Below are positions 12,348-21,899 of a stretch of DNA of 64,000 nt, one piece after another (positions within the stretch are counted from its first letter, which is position 1; each line of letters opens with the position of its first letter). The DNA is from Fragilaria crotonensis (lineage: Eukaryota > Bacillariophyta > Fragilariophyceae > Fragilariales > Fragilariaceae). The notes under the pieces were generated by a model. That model was not told the origin of the DNA. It saw only the letters and a program-made list of their open reading frames with translations, and did no database searches. The translations under genes and the position numbers were made by a program. Where the stretch lies: the NCBI GenBank assembly GCA_022925895.1, contig JAKSYS010000266.1, positions 1 to 64,000 of the forward strand, read 5' to 3'.

Positions 12348-13268
12348 ATGGACAGGAAACACACATCTCGGTTATCGTCCCTCGGTGAAGCACGCAAGTC
12401 AGCGGAAGATTATCACAGCCAGCCAGGAGGACAGGACGATCAAACCAGTTCCACAAAATCGGCTACTCAGTCAATGGCGACCCCGTCGCTCCTGTCTCAT
12501 ACCACTACCAGACGCCTGAACGAGTTGGAAGCTATGTTTCGTAGTCAACAGACTACGCTAACTGAAACGACTCAGATGGGCAAGCAAATGGACGCAGCTC
12601 TGCAACAGACAATTCACACTCTACAGGAAAATAGCGATAAGCTTGTATTGACTATGGAGCGTCAACAAGATACTCATGTCCAACTGGTTGAGTTGAGCAC
12701 CCGAGTATCCCGATTAACTGAAGTCATGGATAAAATGGCATCACAGTTAGACGCCCTGACTAATTTAACCATTAGTCAACGCGTCCACGGCAGCAATCAT
12801 GCCAGCGATCTCGATCCTACTGGAGCGAGCCGGCGGCGACCGATTGGAGAGTTGTCCATGGCTGGGCAATCTGTTGACGGACCTCCTGCCACTAGTGACT
12901 TACATCCAGTCTCCCCTCCAGAAGGTCCACCAGCGCCGGGCGGCATCGCCAATCATCCGACATCGGACAACCTCGCGTCTCCCACCAAGAAGAAGGCCAG
13001 ACCAATTCCAGCGGACAAGCCTGGTTGTACGCTCCACACGGACCTTGAGGAAATGTCCCTTGGGTCCGACAACAATGGCAATACAGAATCTCCCGGCCGC
13101 CCAGCTAGGCTATCCCTGCTTTTTCACCCGCCAGAATCCAATCAGACTATGGGGGGTTTGCTTCTGGACGATTCCTCGGACGATTTTTCCACCAACATCG
13201 ATGTTATGCCCGGTCTGGACACTCAATACACTTCTCCAAGTGATCCAGAGGGAGGCGCCTCCCGATGA
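12348..13268 (+). CDS. LINE-A coiled-coil protein (ORF1-like)
   Basis: An uninterrupted 306-residue frame starting with ATG. Residues ~60-145 form a long heptad-like stretch rich in Gln, Leu and Thr (for example TTLTETTQMGKQMDAALQQT and VSRLTEVMDKMASQLDAL). This would form a coiled coil, a common feature of LINE ORF1 proteins that trimerise on the element RNA. The C-terminal half is Pro/Ser/Asp-rich and probably disordered. Its TGA stop overlaps the ATG of the next ORF as ATGA (13265-13268), an arrangement suited to termination-reinitiation. No RNA-binding domain is visible, so the function is inferred from position and coiled coil only. Confidence 0.6.
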   Translation: MDRKHTSRLSSLGEARKSAEDYHSQPGGQDDQTSSTKSATQSMATPSLLSHTTTRRLNELEAMFRSQQTTLTETTQMGKQMDAALQQTIHTLQENSDKLVLTMERQQDTHVQLVELSTRVSRLTEVMDKMASQLDALTNLTISQRVHGSNHASDLDPTGASRRRPIGELSMAGQSVDGPPATSDLHPVSPPEGPPAPGGIANHPTSDNLASPTKKKARPIPADKPGCTLHTDLEEMSLGSDNNGNTESPGRPARLSLLFHPPESNQTMGGLLLDDSSDDFSTNIDVMPGLDTQYTSPSDPEGGASR

Positions 13269-14530
13269 CCACGGCAAATACATCACGATGTCAGTCCCAA
13301 ACTCCCTCTCGCAGTCTTGTTTCCGCAGCGATGAACCCGACACTGGATCCCCCTGAGCCACTGCTAGCGCCGTATCAGTCTTGCCTCGAGTCTCCCCGAC
13401 ACCAGATGGAGGTACCAAGCCTACCACCAACCCCTACAGTCACGGCATCATCGTCTTGTCCTGTCCACCGAGTGAGCAGCACATATACTCTCCCAACTTC
13501 CTCCATACTTCTCCTTCCCAAAAGGCGACCCGGAAGAAACGTTTGGTCGAGTCCAATCGATCCGCATCCCCACACACATTTTGGTAACACAATTCGCGAA
13601 AAACCCAAAAACGGGATTCGCGTATTTTTCCAGAATGTCAATGGACTCTCTCAGTCGTCGGACTTTGCAGATTATAAGTACTATCTCTCGTGTCTAAGAG
13701 CATATGACATTGATATTGCTGGCCTTGCCGAAACTAATATAGCCTGGCAGCATGCTCATAATCAGCAGGACTTCCGACATATCGCTCACCGTCAATTTCG
13801 CATTAGCAAGGTGACTTTTGGCTTTCCGGACGCTCAAGTAGATCCGTGTTCATCTAACGACTCTCGTCAATCCGGCGGTACGGTCTCTATTCTGCAAGGC
13901 GCTATCACATCTCGCATTTATGGCAATAACATCACGGATGACACTGGCCTCGGCAGATGGACTGGGGTCACACTACGCGGGCGCGACGGCTACATGATAA
14001 GCATCATCACAGCCTATCGTACGTGTGGCGGTAACATCAAGACTTCCCCGCTCGGCAGCGTTTTTAGCAGGGAATTCCTGTATTTCAGAGGCCAAGGAGT
14101 TATTCAACCAAATCCCCGACGTCTCTTCTTCCAACATCTTGGTACCTTGATTCGCAGCTTACAGGCATCTGGTCACCAGATTCTTTTGATGCTCGACGCG
14201 AACTCAGACCTGTCTACCGACCACAGTTTCTCGGAGTTCCTATCGTCGAGTGATCTTCACGATCTCCACCAATCTAACTCTCCGCCATCCACCTACATTG
14301 GGTCGGCGCACCGACGGATCGATTATATGTTGGGATGTTCCTCTTTGCTCAAGTCCAGTCGACGCTCCGGCGCTCTATCGTACTTTGAGGGTCCCCAATC
14401 TGACCACCGCGGTCTATTTGTGGACTTGGTTCTCCCATCTCTAATTCACCCCAGCCTCTGTAAAGAAAAAATGGTACCGGCATCTCAGCGAATCCTTCAC
14501 ACGGGAAATCCTGAACTGGTATCTTCTTAA
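13265..14530 (+). CDS. LINE-A APE-type endonuclease domain
   Basis: The 421-residue frame begins at the ATG inside the ATGA overlap. After a Pro/Ser-rich lead of ~110 residues comes an endonuclease of the exonuclease-endonuclease-phosphatase fold. Visible blocks in order are FFQNVNGLSQ (Asn), GLAETNIAW (catalytic Glu), LLMLDANSD (Asp/Asn), and QSDHRGLFVDL (Asp-His). In LINEs this enzyme nicks target DNA for target-primed reverse transcription. The frame ends with TAA at 14528-14530, yet the RT that follows is in the same frame, so an in-frame stop separates endonuclease from RT in this copy. Confidence 0.8.
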   Translation: MTTANTSRCQSQTPSRSLVSAAMNPTLDPPEPLLAPYQSCLESPRHQMEVPSLPPTPTVTASSSCPVHRVSSTYTLPTSSILLLPKRRPGRNVWSSPIDPHPHTHFGNTIREKPKNGIRVFFQNVNGLSQSSDFADYKYYLSCLRAYDIDIAGLAETNIAWQHAHNQQDFRHIAHRQFRISKVTFGFPDAQVDPCSSNDSRQSGGTVSILQGAITSRIYGNNITDDTGLGRWTGVTLRGRDGYMISIITAYRTCGGNIKTSPLGSVFSREFLYFRGQGVIQPNPRRLFFQHLGTLIRSLQASGHQILLMLDANSDLSTDHSFSEFLSSSDLHDLHQSNSPPSTYIGSAHRRIDYMLGCSSLLKSSRRSGALSYFEGPQSDHRGLFVDLVLPSLIHPSLCKEKMVPASQRILHTGNPELVSS

Positions 14531-16267
14531 CTTACAGCTATACGTCAGTATTATGTCCAACACCGCATGTTTCAACGGATGGAGTACTTGGCTCAGCACC
14601 ACACAACCATGGGTAGAAACGAGGTGATGCAATCTCTGATCCAATGGGACAACGACCAAGGCAGAGCTATGGCCTGTGCCGAATCTTCAATCAGTCGTCC
14701 ACCAAAGCCTTACGCCTGGTCGCCAACACTTCGCAACCTCGCAGTCATCCGGCGGTATTGGAAACTTCGGCTCCGAGAACTCACCCATCAACACAACTAC
14801 CAAACCACGTTTTCCCGATGGCAGACTCAAATACAGAGGTACGATCCTGGGTTTGCTCTTCCACGACTTCATGATCAGCTCTCGATTGATGAAGTAAGAG
14901 TATGCCTCAACCAAGCCACAAAACAATTTCGCCGAGCTCAGCTGAACTCTTCCGCCTTACGCATTTTGTCATACGAGGACCTGATTCGATCCTACAACGA
15001 GGACGGGAACCCCAGTACGAGACCGGAGTCCCAACGCAAGGCTAAGCAATTACTACAGACTATCCGGACTGAGACATGCAGGAAGTTTTTTGGTGATCTT
15101 CGATCCACGTTCAAGCCCGCCGACTTCCAGCGCGGCTTGTCGTCTGTATTGATTCCACGACCTCTCAATCCAACGGCGACGAGTTCTGTCAACAGCTCTA
15201 TCTATTCCTTATTACGTGACACCAAACCGGAGGCCCTGCAATGGGATACTGTGATAACTCCAGCGGACATTGAGCGGCATCTTATTGCTTACAATCGGGA
15301 TGCCTTCCGAGCAGCCGCATCTTCTCCATGCGGCCATGGCCTCATATACAATGCTATTACTTTTACGAGCTTATCTTTTGAAGCCAAGTCCATGCTCCAT
15401 GGCTTGGTCCCATCGGAGTGGCATAATGACGACGACATTCTCAAGGAATTCCTCGCCTCATTCTCCATTCCGGATGCGGTTCGGGCAACCGCTCCCATAA
15501 ATACAACTCTTTCGGAAAGCGATGTCATGCGAGGCTTTAATGGCTGGAGAGAATCAACCTCTACTTCACCATCCGGTCGTCACCTCGGCCATTACAAAGC
15601 CTTGATCCAAGATCCAGACCTCTTGACCTGTTTCACTCAATTTTTGAACATCGCTCTTTTTCATGGGATCGCCTTGCCCCGGTGGTGCAATGCCACAAAC
15701 GTCCTCATCGAGAAAGATGCCGGACGTCCATGCATCAATCGACTCAGAATCATACACCTCTTCGAAGCCGATTTTAACTTTCTCCTCAAAATTATCTGGG
15801 GATCTCGGCTGGTCCAGCGCGCTGTGGAGTTCAACTTATTGCATGACGGCCAATTTGGCTCGGTTCCAAGGAAAACCACGATGGATCCCATCATGTTGAC
15901 TCAGCTAACAACTGACTTATCACGGATTTTAAAGGTCAATGTGGCACGATTCGATAATGATGCATCGGCTTGTTATGACCGCATCATTGTTGCCCTTGGC
16001 ATGATGGCCGCGCGACGATGTGGTATGCTCGATAACGCCATCAGCACGCATGCTTCGGCGCTCCAGTTTATGAAATACACAGTAAAGACTGTGTACGGCG
16101 TCTCGACAGAAAATTATGAAGGAACTCCCCTGGAACCCTTATTTGGCACTGGGCAGGGCAGTGGCGCTTCTCCTGCAGTATGGCTATCACTTGTTGTCAT
16201 CCTCCTGCATACGCTGGAGCGATTGGTACCGATCGAACTGCTTTTGAATCTCCAAACAAATGCTTGA
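14531..16267 (+). pseudogene. LINE-A reverse transcriptase, fingers and palm
   Basis: In frame with the endonuclease after one stop codon; the open part with ATG starts at 14567. Motifs in order: RLRIIHLFEADFN, GSVPRKTTMDPIMLTQLTTD, motif A with catalytic Asp in VARFDNDASACYDRII, and motif B in GTGQGSGASPAVW. Shortly after motif B the sense moves to another frame near 16220-16240, and motif C is found there. The domain copies element RNA at the nicked target. The frameshift between motifs B and C makes this copy inactive as it stands. The same blocks occur in the second LINE-A copy near 46.2 kb, which supports the family assignment. Confidence 0.8.
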
Positions 16268-17709
16268 CGCATAGTCGACTGGTGGATGCTTTCGTTGATG
16301 ACACCTCCCTTGGTATATCGGATATTGATTCCGAGCACACGCTGGAAGAGACCGTCCTTCGTCTTCAGGCGGTTGCTCAAACGTGGGAGAAGCTCCTATC
16401 TTTGTCGGGAGGTGCTCTTAATCTCAAGAAGTGCAGCTGGTACGCTGTTCACTGGGAGTGGCACAACGGACGCCCAGTGATACGCCCTATCCAACCGGAT
16501 GACCCTCAGGTGCTTTTGACACCATCCTTTGGCTTATCAGACCCGCAAGTTATTCCCAGGATGTCTGTCGACCACTCTTCCCGCATTCTCGGAGTTTACT
16601 TATCTCCGACGGGGAATTTCTCGGACGCGATCAACAAGTATCGGGTCAAGGCTGATAGTTTTGCCGCACGCCTGAAATCACCGAGGATCGGACATACGGA
16701 AGCAGTGGTTTTCCACAGATCAATCTATATCCCATCGATGCGTTATGGGCTGGCGGCTATCTCTGCCTCTGAAGGTGACCTGTCAGGAATACAGACAAAG
16801 GTTCTCGCATCTCTTCTCCAAAAGATGAACGTAAGTAGCACTATTCCTACATCAATACGACACAGCCCAATAGAACTCGGAGGTCTCGACCTCTATGACA
16901 TGCGCACAGAACTGGGCATCGAACAACTTCAATTTCTCCGCAACGCTATTTTTTCCAACTCGTCGGCAGGTCGTTTGATACTTTTGAACCTCCAGTACTT
17001 GCAGCTGGAAGCAGGTATTGCTGAAGGACTTTTGGCGAATCCTGGTATCGAAGTGTCATACTTAACCCCATCTTGGCTCGTCTCAGTTCGTGACTTTCTC
17101 GCAACACATAATATGTCAATCACTCTGACCGATCAACCGACCATTCAAACAGCGGGCCCTACCGACCAATTCATCATGCAATCACAGCATCTGCGACGCT
17201 ACAGCAAGAGCCAACAAATGGATATCAATTTGGTACGGATATATCTCCAGGTAAATACCCTGGCTGATATGACGGATGAGCTTCAACCCAATCGCATACG
17301 TCTTGAGTACCTCGACGGGACGCGTCCGCTTGGGTGGACCACCACTATGAGATGGCCAAAACAGCTGGAACCATCCAAGTCTCAACGGCGACTCTGGAAA
17401 CGATTTATCGCATCCTCTTATCTGCGTTATATTCCTTACTGGAGCCAACCGCCCCTCTCGAATACAGAGTTCGCTGGCTCCGCGTATAAAGAGACATTAC
17501 GCAGCACGCCCGACTATGCTCACGCGACTACGACGCCTTTGTCTCAGTATTTATCAACCCTTCCACGCACTCAGCGTCGCATGGTGTCTGACGTGGAACA
17601 AGTCGCTGATGATGTTCAAATCTGGCGCGCCTTCCGCTCTAAGGAACGTCTTCACCTTGCATCGGATGGCGGTTTAATGGGCCGACGGGAACATTCGGGT
17701 AGGTCTTGA
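16180..17709 (+). pseudogene. LINE-A RT motif C, thumb and start of RNase H
   Basis: This frame resumes the RT: FESPNKCLTHSRLVDAFVDD carries the FVDD catalytic pair. It then passes through the thumb (LSLSGGALNLKKCSW) and a long connection region with IPSMRYGLAAISASEGDLSG and GGLDLYDMRTELGIEQLQFL. The final part, RLHLASDGG, contains the first RNase H aspartate. Near 17678 one base appears to be missing. Restoring it would continue TFG-stop-VLTTS, where the stop (TAG at 17700) replaces the Trp found in the second copy. The open frame starts upstream of its real content, so its ATG at 16180 is not a true start. Confidence 0.75.
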
Positions 17710-19145
17710 CAACCTCCAAACGCGTCCTTTTTAAATGTGGCGGACCAGTCGATTGTCCACATGACACAGCTACATCAACTCGTAGCGAACTGTGTGGCAT
17801 CGCCTCCGCCCTCCTTCTGATCGCTTCAGTGGCACGCAATTGGGGTTTACGTCATCGGTGCTCATTTCGAATTATCACTGATAGTCGATCTGCTCTCGCA
17901 AAAATTCGACATATCTTGAAACGTCATGGCCTCGAGAGCCGGCAACCACCTGAGTCCGATCTTCTGATGATGATTCACTCTTTGCTCCGGGAGATCCGAC
18001 GTAAGGTTTCTTTCCGATGGACAAAAGGCCACCAAGACTCCATCGCATCCTATGCGAGTCTTCCCCGCGATGCTCGGATGAATGTTGACGCAGATTTTTT
18101 AGCCACTCGATACCGCTTGCGTGGCAAACTGAAGTCTTCGAGTCACATTGATCATTATCCAGAGCAACGGATCTCTATCTCCATTCAAGGCATCCGCTTG
18201 ACTAGCCAGCTGGACTCGTGCATACGATATCACGTCAATGGCTATCATCTGAAACAGTATATGCTCGAACGGAAGGGCTGGAATGAAGATATCTGGAATT
18301 CCATCGATTTTGGACTATTTGGTCAACATACTCGGTCTCTGTCATCTTCACATCGCGTTTTAAAAATGAAAATGGTTCACGACCAACTTCCCCTTGGTGT
18401 TCGACTGCATCAACGTTCCTTGAGTAAAACGGAGTCCTTGAAAACTTGCCCGTGTTGCAGAAATAGCATTGAGGGGAATTATCACTTCTGGAGATGTGCG
18501 GCGAACTCGTTCTCAGCAAATGGTCTTGCAAACCTTCGACGGGCATCAAGTGGGCGCCAGGAGAACGGGCTTAACCCTATTCGCACATTATTGGTCTCAG
18601 GAATCGAGCACTGGCGGGCGACGGGATCTTCCCATTTTCGGGTGGATGTCAATGACTATCCTTCCCATATGAGAGATTACGTCCAGAACATTCTGCGCGA
18701 TCAAGAACTTATCGGCTGGGACAATGCCATCCACGGCTTGCTCAGCAAGTCATGGGTTGACTTAGCTTCCCTCGACTATTGCGGCTCCCATCGATCTCCG
18801 CATGATGGCGCGCGACGCATGCGGGAGTGCACGAAAGCCTTATTTTCATTCTCTCAAGGGTTATGGAAGGCACGGAACGTGGCTCTTCATGAGTCCGAGG
18901 AAGCAAATCGTCGGGACATTAGGTCCGGTTTGGCTGACACCATCACCTGGTTACATAATCACCCGGATCAAATATGTTTCGATGATAGATATCTGGTCGA
19001 CATGCCTTTACATAAGCTTCTGCAATGCTCTGCATCTACGCAGCGCCGATGGATCAAGCGCATGCAAGACTCGAAGGCCCTTCATACGCGACGGGGCGAA
19101 CGACAGACGTTGATTACGTCATTTTTCCGGAAAACGGCCTCATAA
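17710..19145 (+). pseudogene. LINE-A RNase H and C-terminal zinc motif
   Basis: Continues the polyprotein in a third frame. RNase H blocks are TSTRSELCGIASALLL (Glu), RIITDSRSALAKI (Asp) and WTKGHQD with DARMNVDADFLA (final Asp). This places an RNase H domain downstream of RT, as in APE-type LINE clades that carry one. About 200 residues later a cysteine-rich patch, TCPCCRNSIEGNYHFWRCAA, forms a CCHC-like zinc site. The last stretch is basic and ends with a stop at 19143-19145. The frame opens with a TTG rather than an ATG, so this is a continuation and not a separate gene. Confidence 0.75.
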
Positions 19146-19303
19146 TCACGACTCACCGCAACGCAAAGTCCTCAATTCTCTGGAGTGCATAGGTAGAGCG
19201 TCAAAACAATTTCTCGCTGCCCTGTGGCAGCTGGAAAGGGGTACTCACCAGAGTCCGTGTGGTCTCTGGACGGCGATAACCCTATAATTAGTTTTGGTTT
19301 GTT

Positions 19304-19319
19304 TGAGGACTTCAAGTCC
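19304..19319. repeat. Right target-site duplication of LINE-A
   Basis: Identical to 10177-10192. It follows directly after the T/G-rich 3' end of LINE-A. Confidence 0.85.
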
Positions 19320-19978
19320 CATTTCCGCGGTAAGCAAAACTATGGCAGAGATGCACATGTATGAATCTTGAATACACTTCATAGTGTGCTGATTAAATAC
19401 ATATATGTTATATTCGTATATAACTATCACAAGTAATATGTCCGAGGCAGTACAGTACAAGCTTGTCATATAAACATGTGTGACCGGCAACAAACAATAT
19501 ACAGATGTGCACAGCAGTACACAGTACCCCAAAGATACCATACAGTATTACTATAGCTACTGCTACTTACTACAGTACTACAGTACGGTATTTCTACCAC
19601 AGCATTGCAGTGTAGTTCTACCGTCATATGCACTTCATTACTTTGGTACAATTATTACAGCGTCATTACATATGGATAAGTAGATATTTAAATGGATGTA
19701 CTTATTGAGCAATGCATGTGCCCTTCGCTCGAAAGACTTGAAAATATTTCTTTTGAATAATTTAGTTCATAAAGAAATACATACATAAAACACAGATTTC
19801 GAGGGCATTGAATTTTTACAAGACCAGCACACAAAGCACCATCCCGCAAGATGCAGCACAATCATATTTGACAATAGTTGTCAACAACAAGAGATCTTGT
19901 TGATGACAGTTGACTACACCACACCTGACGAGCCTGCCATAGCTTGCTCTGATTGGTGTGTACCTGCAGTCAACCAAG
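19320..19978. other. Intergenic region, no gene seen
   Basis: AT-rich sequence with many small AGTAC/GTACT palindromes around 19500-19600. It contains the presumed promoter of the three-exon gene that starts at 19979. No clear TATA box or repeat element is supported. Confidence 0.5.
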
Positions 19979-21633
19979 ATGTCGTCGAGCGCGGGAAAAA
20001 GAGGCTCCAATCAAGGTGGTGGCAGTCGTGATCATGGACATGGAAAAGGTGCTGGGCCTCCAAACGCAGCGCCAGTTACAGTTAGGGGGCAATCTTCAAA
20101 CTGGCAAGGAAAAGGATCACCATCGCCTTCTGGCGACTCGCAAATGATACGACGGAGTCAAGCTGCAACGTTGTCGCCCAGCAGAACCCGCAGTCAACAA
20201 GATGCAGCAACATTGTCACCCATGATCATGACCCGAAGTCAAACTGCAGCATTGTCACCCATGATCATGACCCGCAGTCAAGCTGTAACAGCTGGTCGAC
20301 ATGCTGGTTTCACGAATCCAGGAAGTGGAGTTGGAGGAATGTCTGGTAGATCACAACAGGAACGACAACAAGTGCGACGACAACAAGAGCAACGATATCT
20401 ACAACGACTTCAAGAACGATTTCAAGAACAACAACAGCGACAGCAAGTTCAACAACAAACACCACCAGCAGCAACAACAATAGGAAGGGAAGACGATATT
20501 GCACGCGATTTAGAATTCACACATGCGAATTGGTGCAAGAAGCCACAACGGGAGGATAGCAGCCGCACTGCATTGACGAAACGGTAAGGAGAAGATTGGA
20601 AATGGGTGATCATGATGGACTGACAAGAACTAAGCTTAGAAAAGTAAGCCAAGAGTTCATGCACGACAAGGTGGTGAAAGAGCTCTTATTTCCGAAGCAA
20701 AAGTTTGCTACTCTGGCTGAACTTGACTTCAGCAACAGTCCACACTCAATTTGTAGGTTCATGGCGAGCAAGCTCCAGATAGAAGGCGAGGATGAAGTGA
20801 AGACTTGGTGGGATGGAGTCAAGAAACATGTTAATGATGCACTGAAAAGGCATAGAAATAATGTCATCAAAACCATCAAACAACTTTTTAGAGGTGAGGA
20901 ACGTGCATATTGCTCAGGATGGTGGTAACTGTGATTGACTTTCTGTACTGACAACTGCTATTTCACAGATAAAATACTGGGGCGAGATGGATATGCTGTC
21001 ACGTTTGAACTTAATCAGATTGCTGGAATGAGGAGTCCAGCATCTAAAGAAAGATACATTGACTTCCTTGACTGCCTTGTCAAGGCTGTCGTCGGGTACA
21101 GCAAGTACATGGAGAATCGCACAAGGCAGCCTCTGAGTCAGTGGTTCACACTGACGGACGAGGCCTTCCTGATGGTGTGCATCGAATCGTACATGACAAA
21201 ATGGAGGCATGATTGGATGGTACAGAGAATGGGACCTCCAGCCACAATGCCACCTCGCGATAGTTCTCCACAATTATATGAGGCAAGATACACTGGAAAA
21301 ACTTACGGAACGAAAAGAAGTTGGTCGAAGGAAGGGTTAGAGCGTTTCAACGCATTAATGATTGACGTGTTTCGCAACCGTCAAGAACATGGAGCAGCAT
21401 TTGACGCTGACTTCTTGGAGGAAATGAAGTTCAGGTATGCTTCTGGAATTGACGCTGCAAGTGGACAATCTGGAGAAGAAGCTGAGGTAATTCCTGTGGC
21501 GACTGTTCAGCCAACAATTGTCTACAATGATTTCAATATGGAATTGTTATTAGCACACGCAAACATCACTGGAGGTGCAGGGATGAATGGAGAGCAGCAA
21601 CCTGACGATGGAGTTCGAGGAGTATCAGTTTGA
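19979..21633 (+). CDS. Unrecognised three-exon gene, Gln/Ser-rich N-terminus
   Basis: Two GT-AG introns join three frames into one 507-residue protein. Exons are 19979-20583, 20640-20893 and 20969-21633; introns are 56 and 75 nt (donors GTAAGG and GTGAGG, acceptors CTTAG and TCACAG). Both junctions preserve frame exactly, and intron 2 holds an in-frame stop, which supports splicing. The start ATG at 19979 (MSSSAGKRG) is the first one in frame. Residues 1-190 are low complexity: a Gly/Ser region, four related LSPxxxTRSQ-type repeats, then a Gln/Arg-rich stretch. The rest is folded-looking, with LGRDGYAVTFELNQIAGM, SQWFTLTDEAFLMVCIES and KRSWSKEGLERFNALMIDVF. I do not recognise the family. A nuclear or transposon-associated role is possible but not shown. 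Confidence 0.65.
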
Positions 21634-21699
21634 TAACAATGGTGCTTGTTAGTGTGCTGGCAACAACACACAGTAGTAGTACAGTACTGTGCCAGCTTA

Positions 21700-21771
21700 A
21701 CACTAGAAATATTTGCGGGAAAGTTTGGAATGTCACACTAGAAATATTTATGGAAAGTTTGGAATGTCAAG
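21700..21771. repeat. Two-copy ~36-bp direct repeat
   Basis: CACTAGAAATATTT followed by AAAGTTTGGAATGTCA occurs twice in tandem just downstream of the three-exon gene, with a small change in the middle. Confidence 0.7.
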
Positions 21772-21899
21772 CCAAATGGTGGGGAGAAAGCCTTTGTACA
21801 GAATTATGTATAAAACTTTAAAGATACATCTGCAGTAATTTCACTTTTTGTACATAAATATCTAGAACTTTTCTAAGTAATAGCCAACGAAAGAGGTGA

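Larger units (their letters stand above)
10193..19303 (+). mobile_element. LINE-A, 9.1-kb non-LTR retrotransposon
   Basis: A nearly full-length LINE on the plus strand bounded by a 16-bp target duplication. Order: 5' UTR (10193-10287), ORF1 of unknown type, a coiled-coil ORF, then APE-type endonuclease, reverse transcriptase, RNase H and a C-terminal zinc-binding motif, and a ~160-bp 3' UTR. The 3' end on the sense strand is TAGTTTTGGTTTGTT, T/G-rich instead of poly(A). Coding frames carry several single-base shifts and at least two nonsense codons, so this copy is not expected to be autonomous. A second, 5'-truncated copy lies on the reverse strand at about 40.5-46.4 kb. Confidence 0.88.

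Noticed and set aside
17706-17730. Start of a separate RNase H gene in LINE-A
   Set aside because: The frame opens at TTG and the first RNase H aspartate is upstream in another frame. It is a continuation after a frameshift and a nonsense codon.
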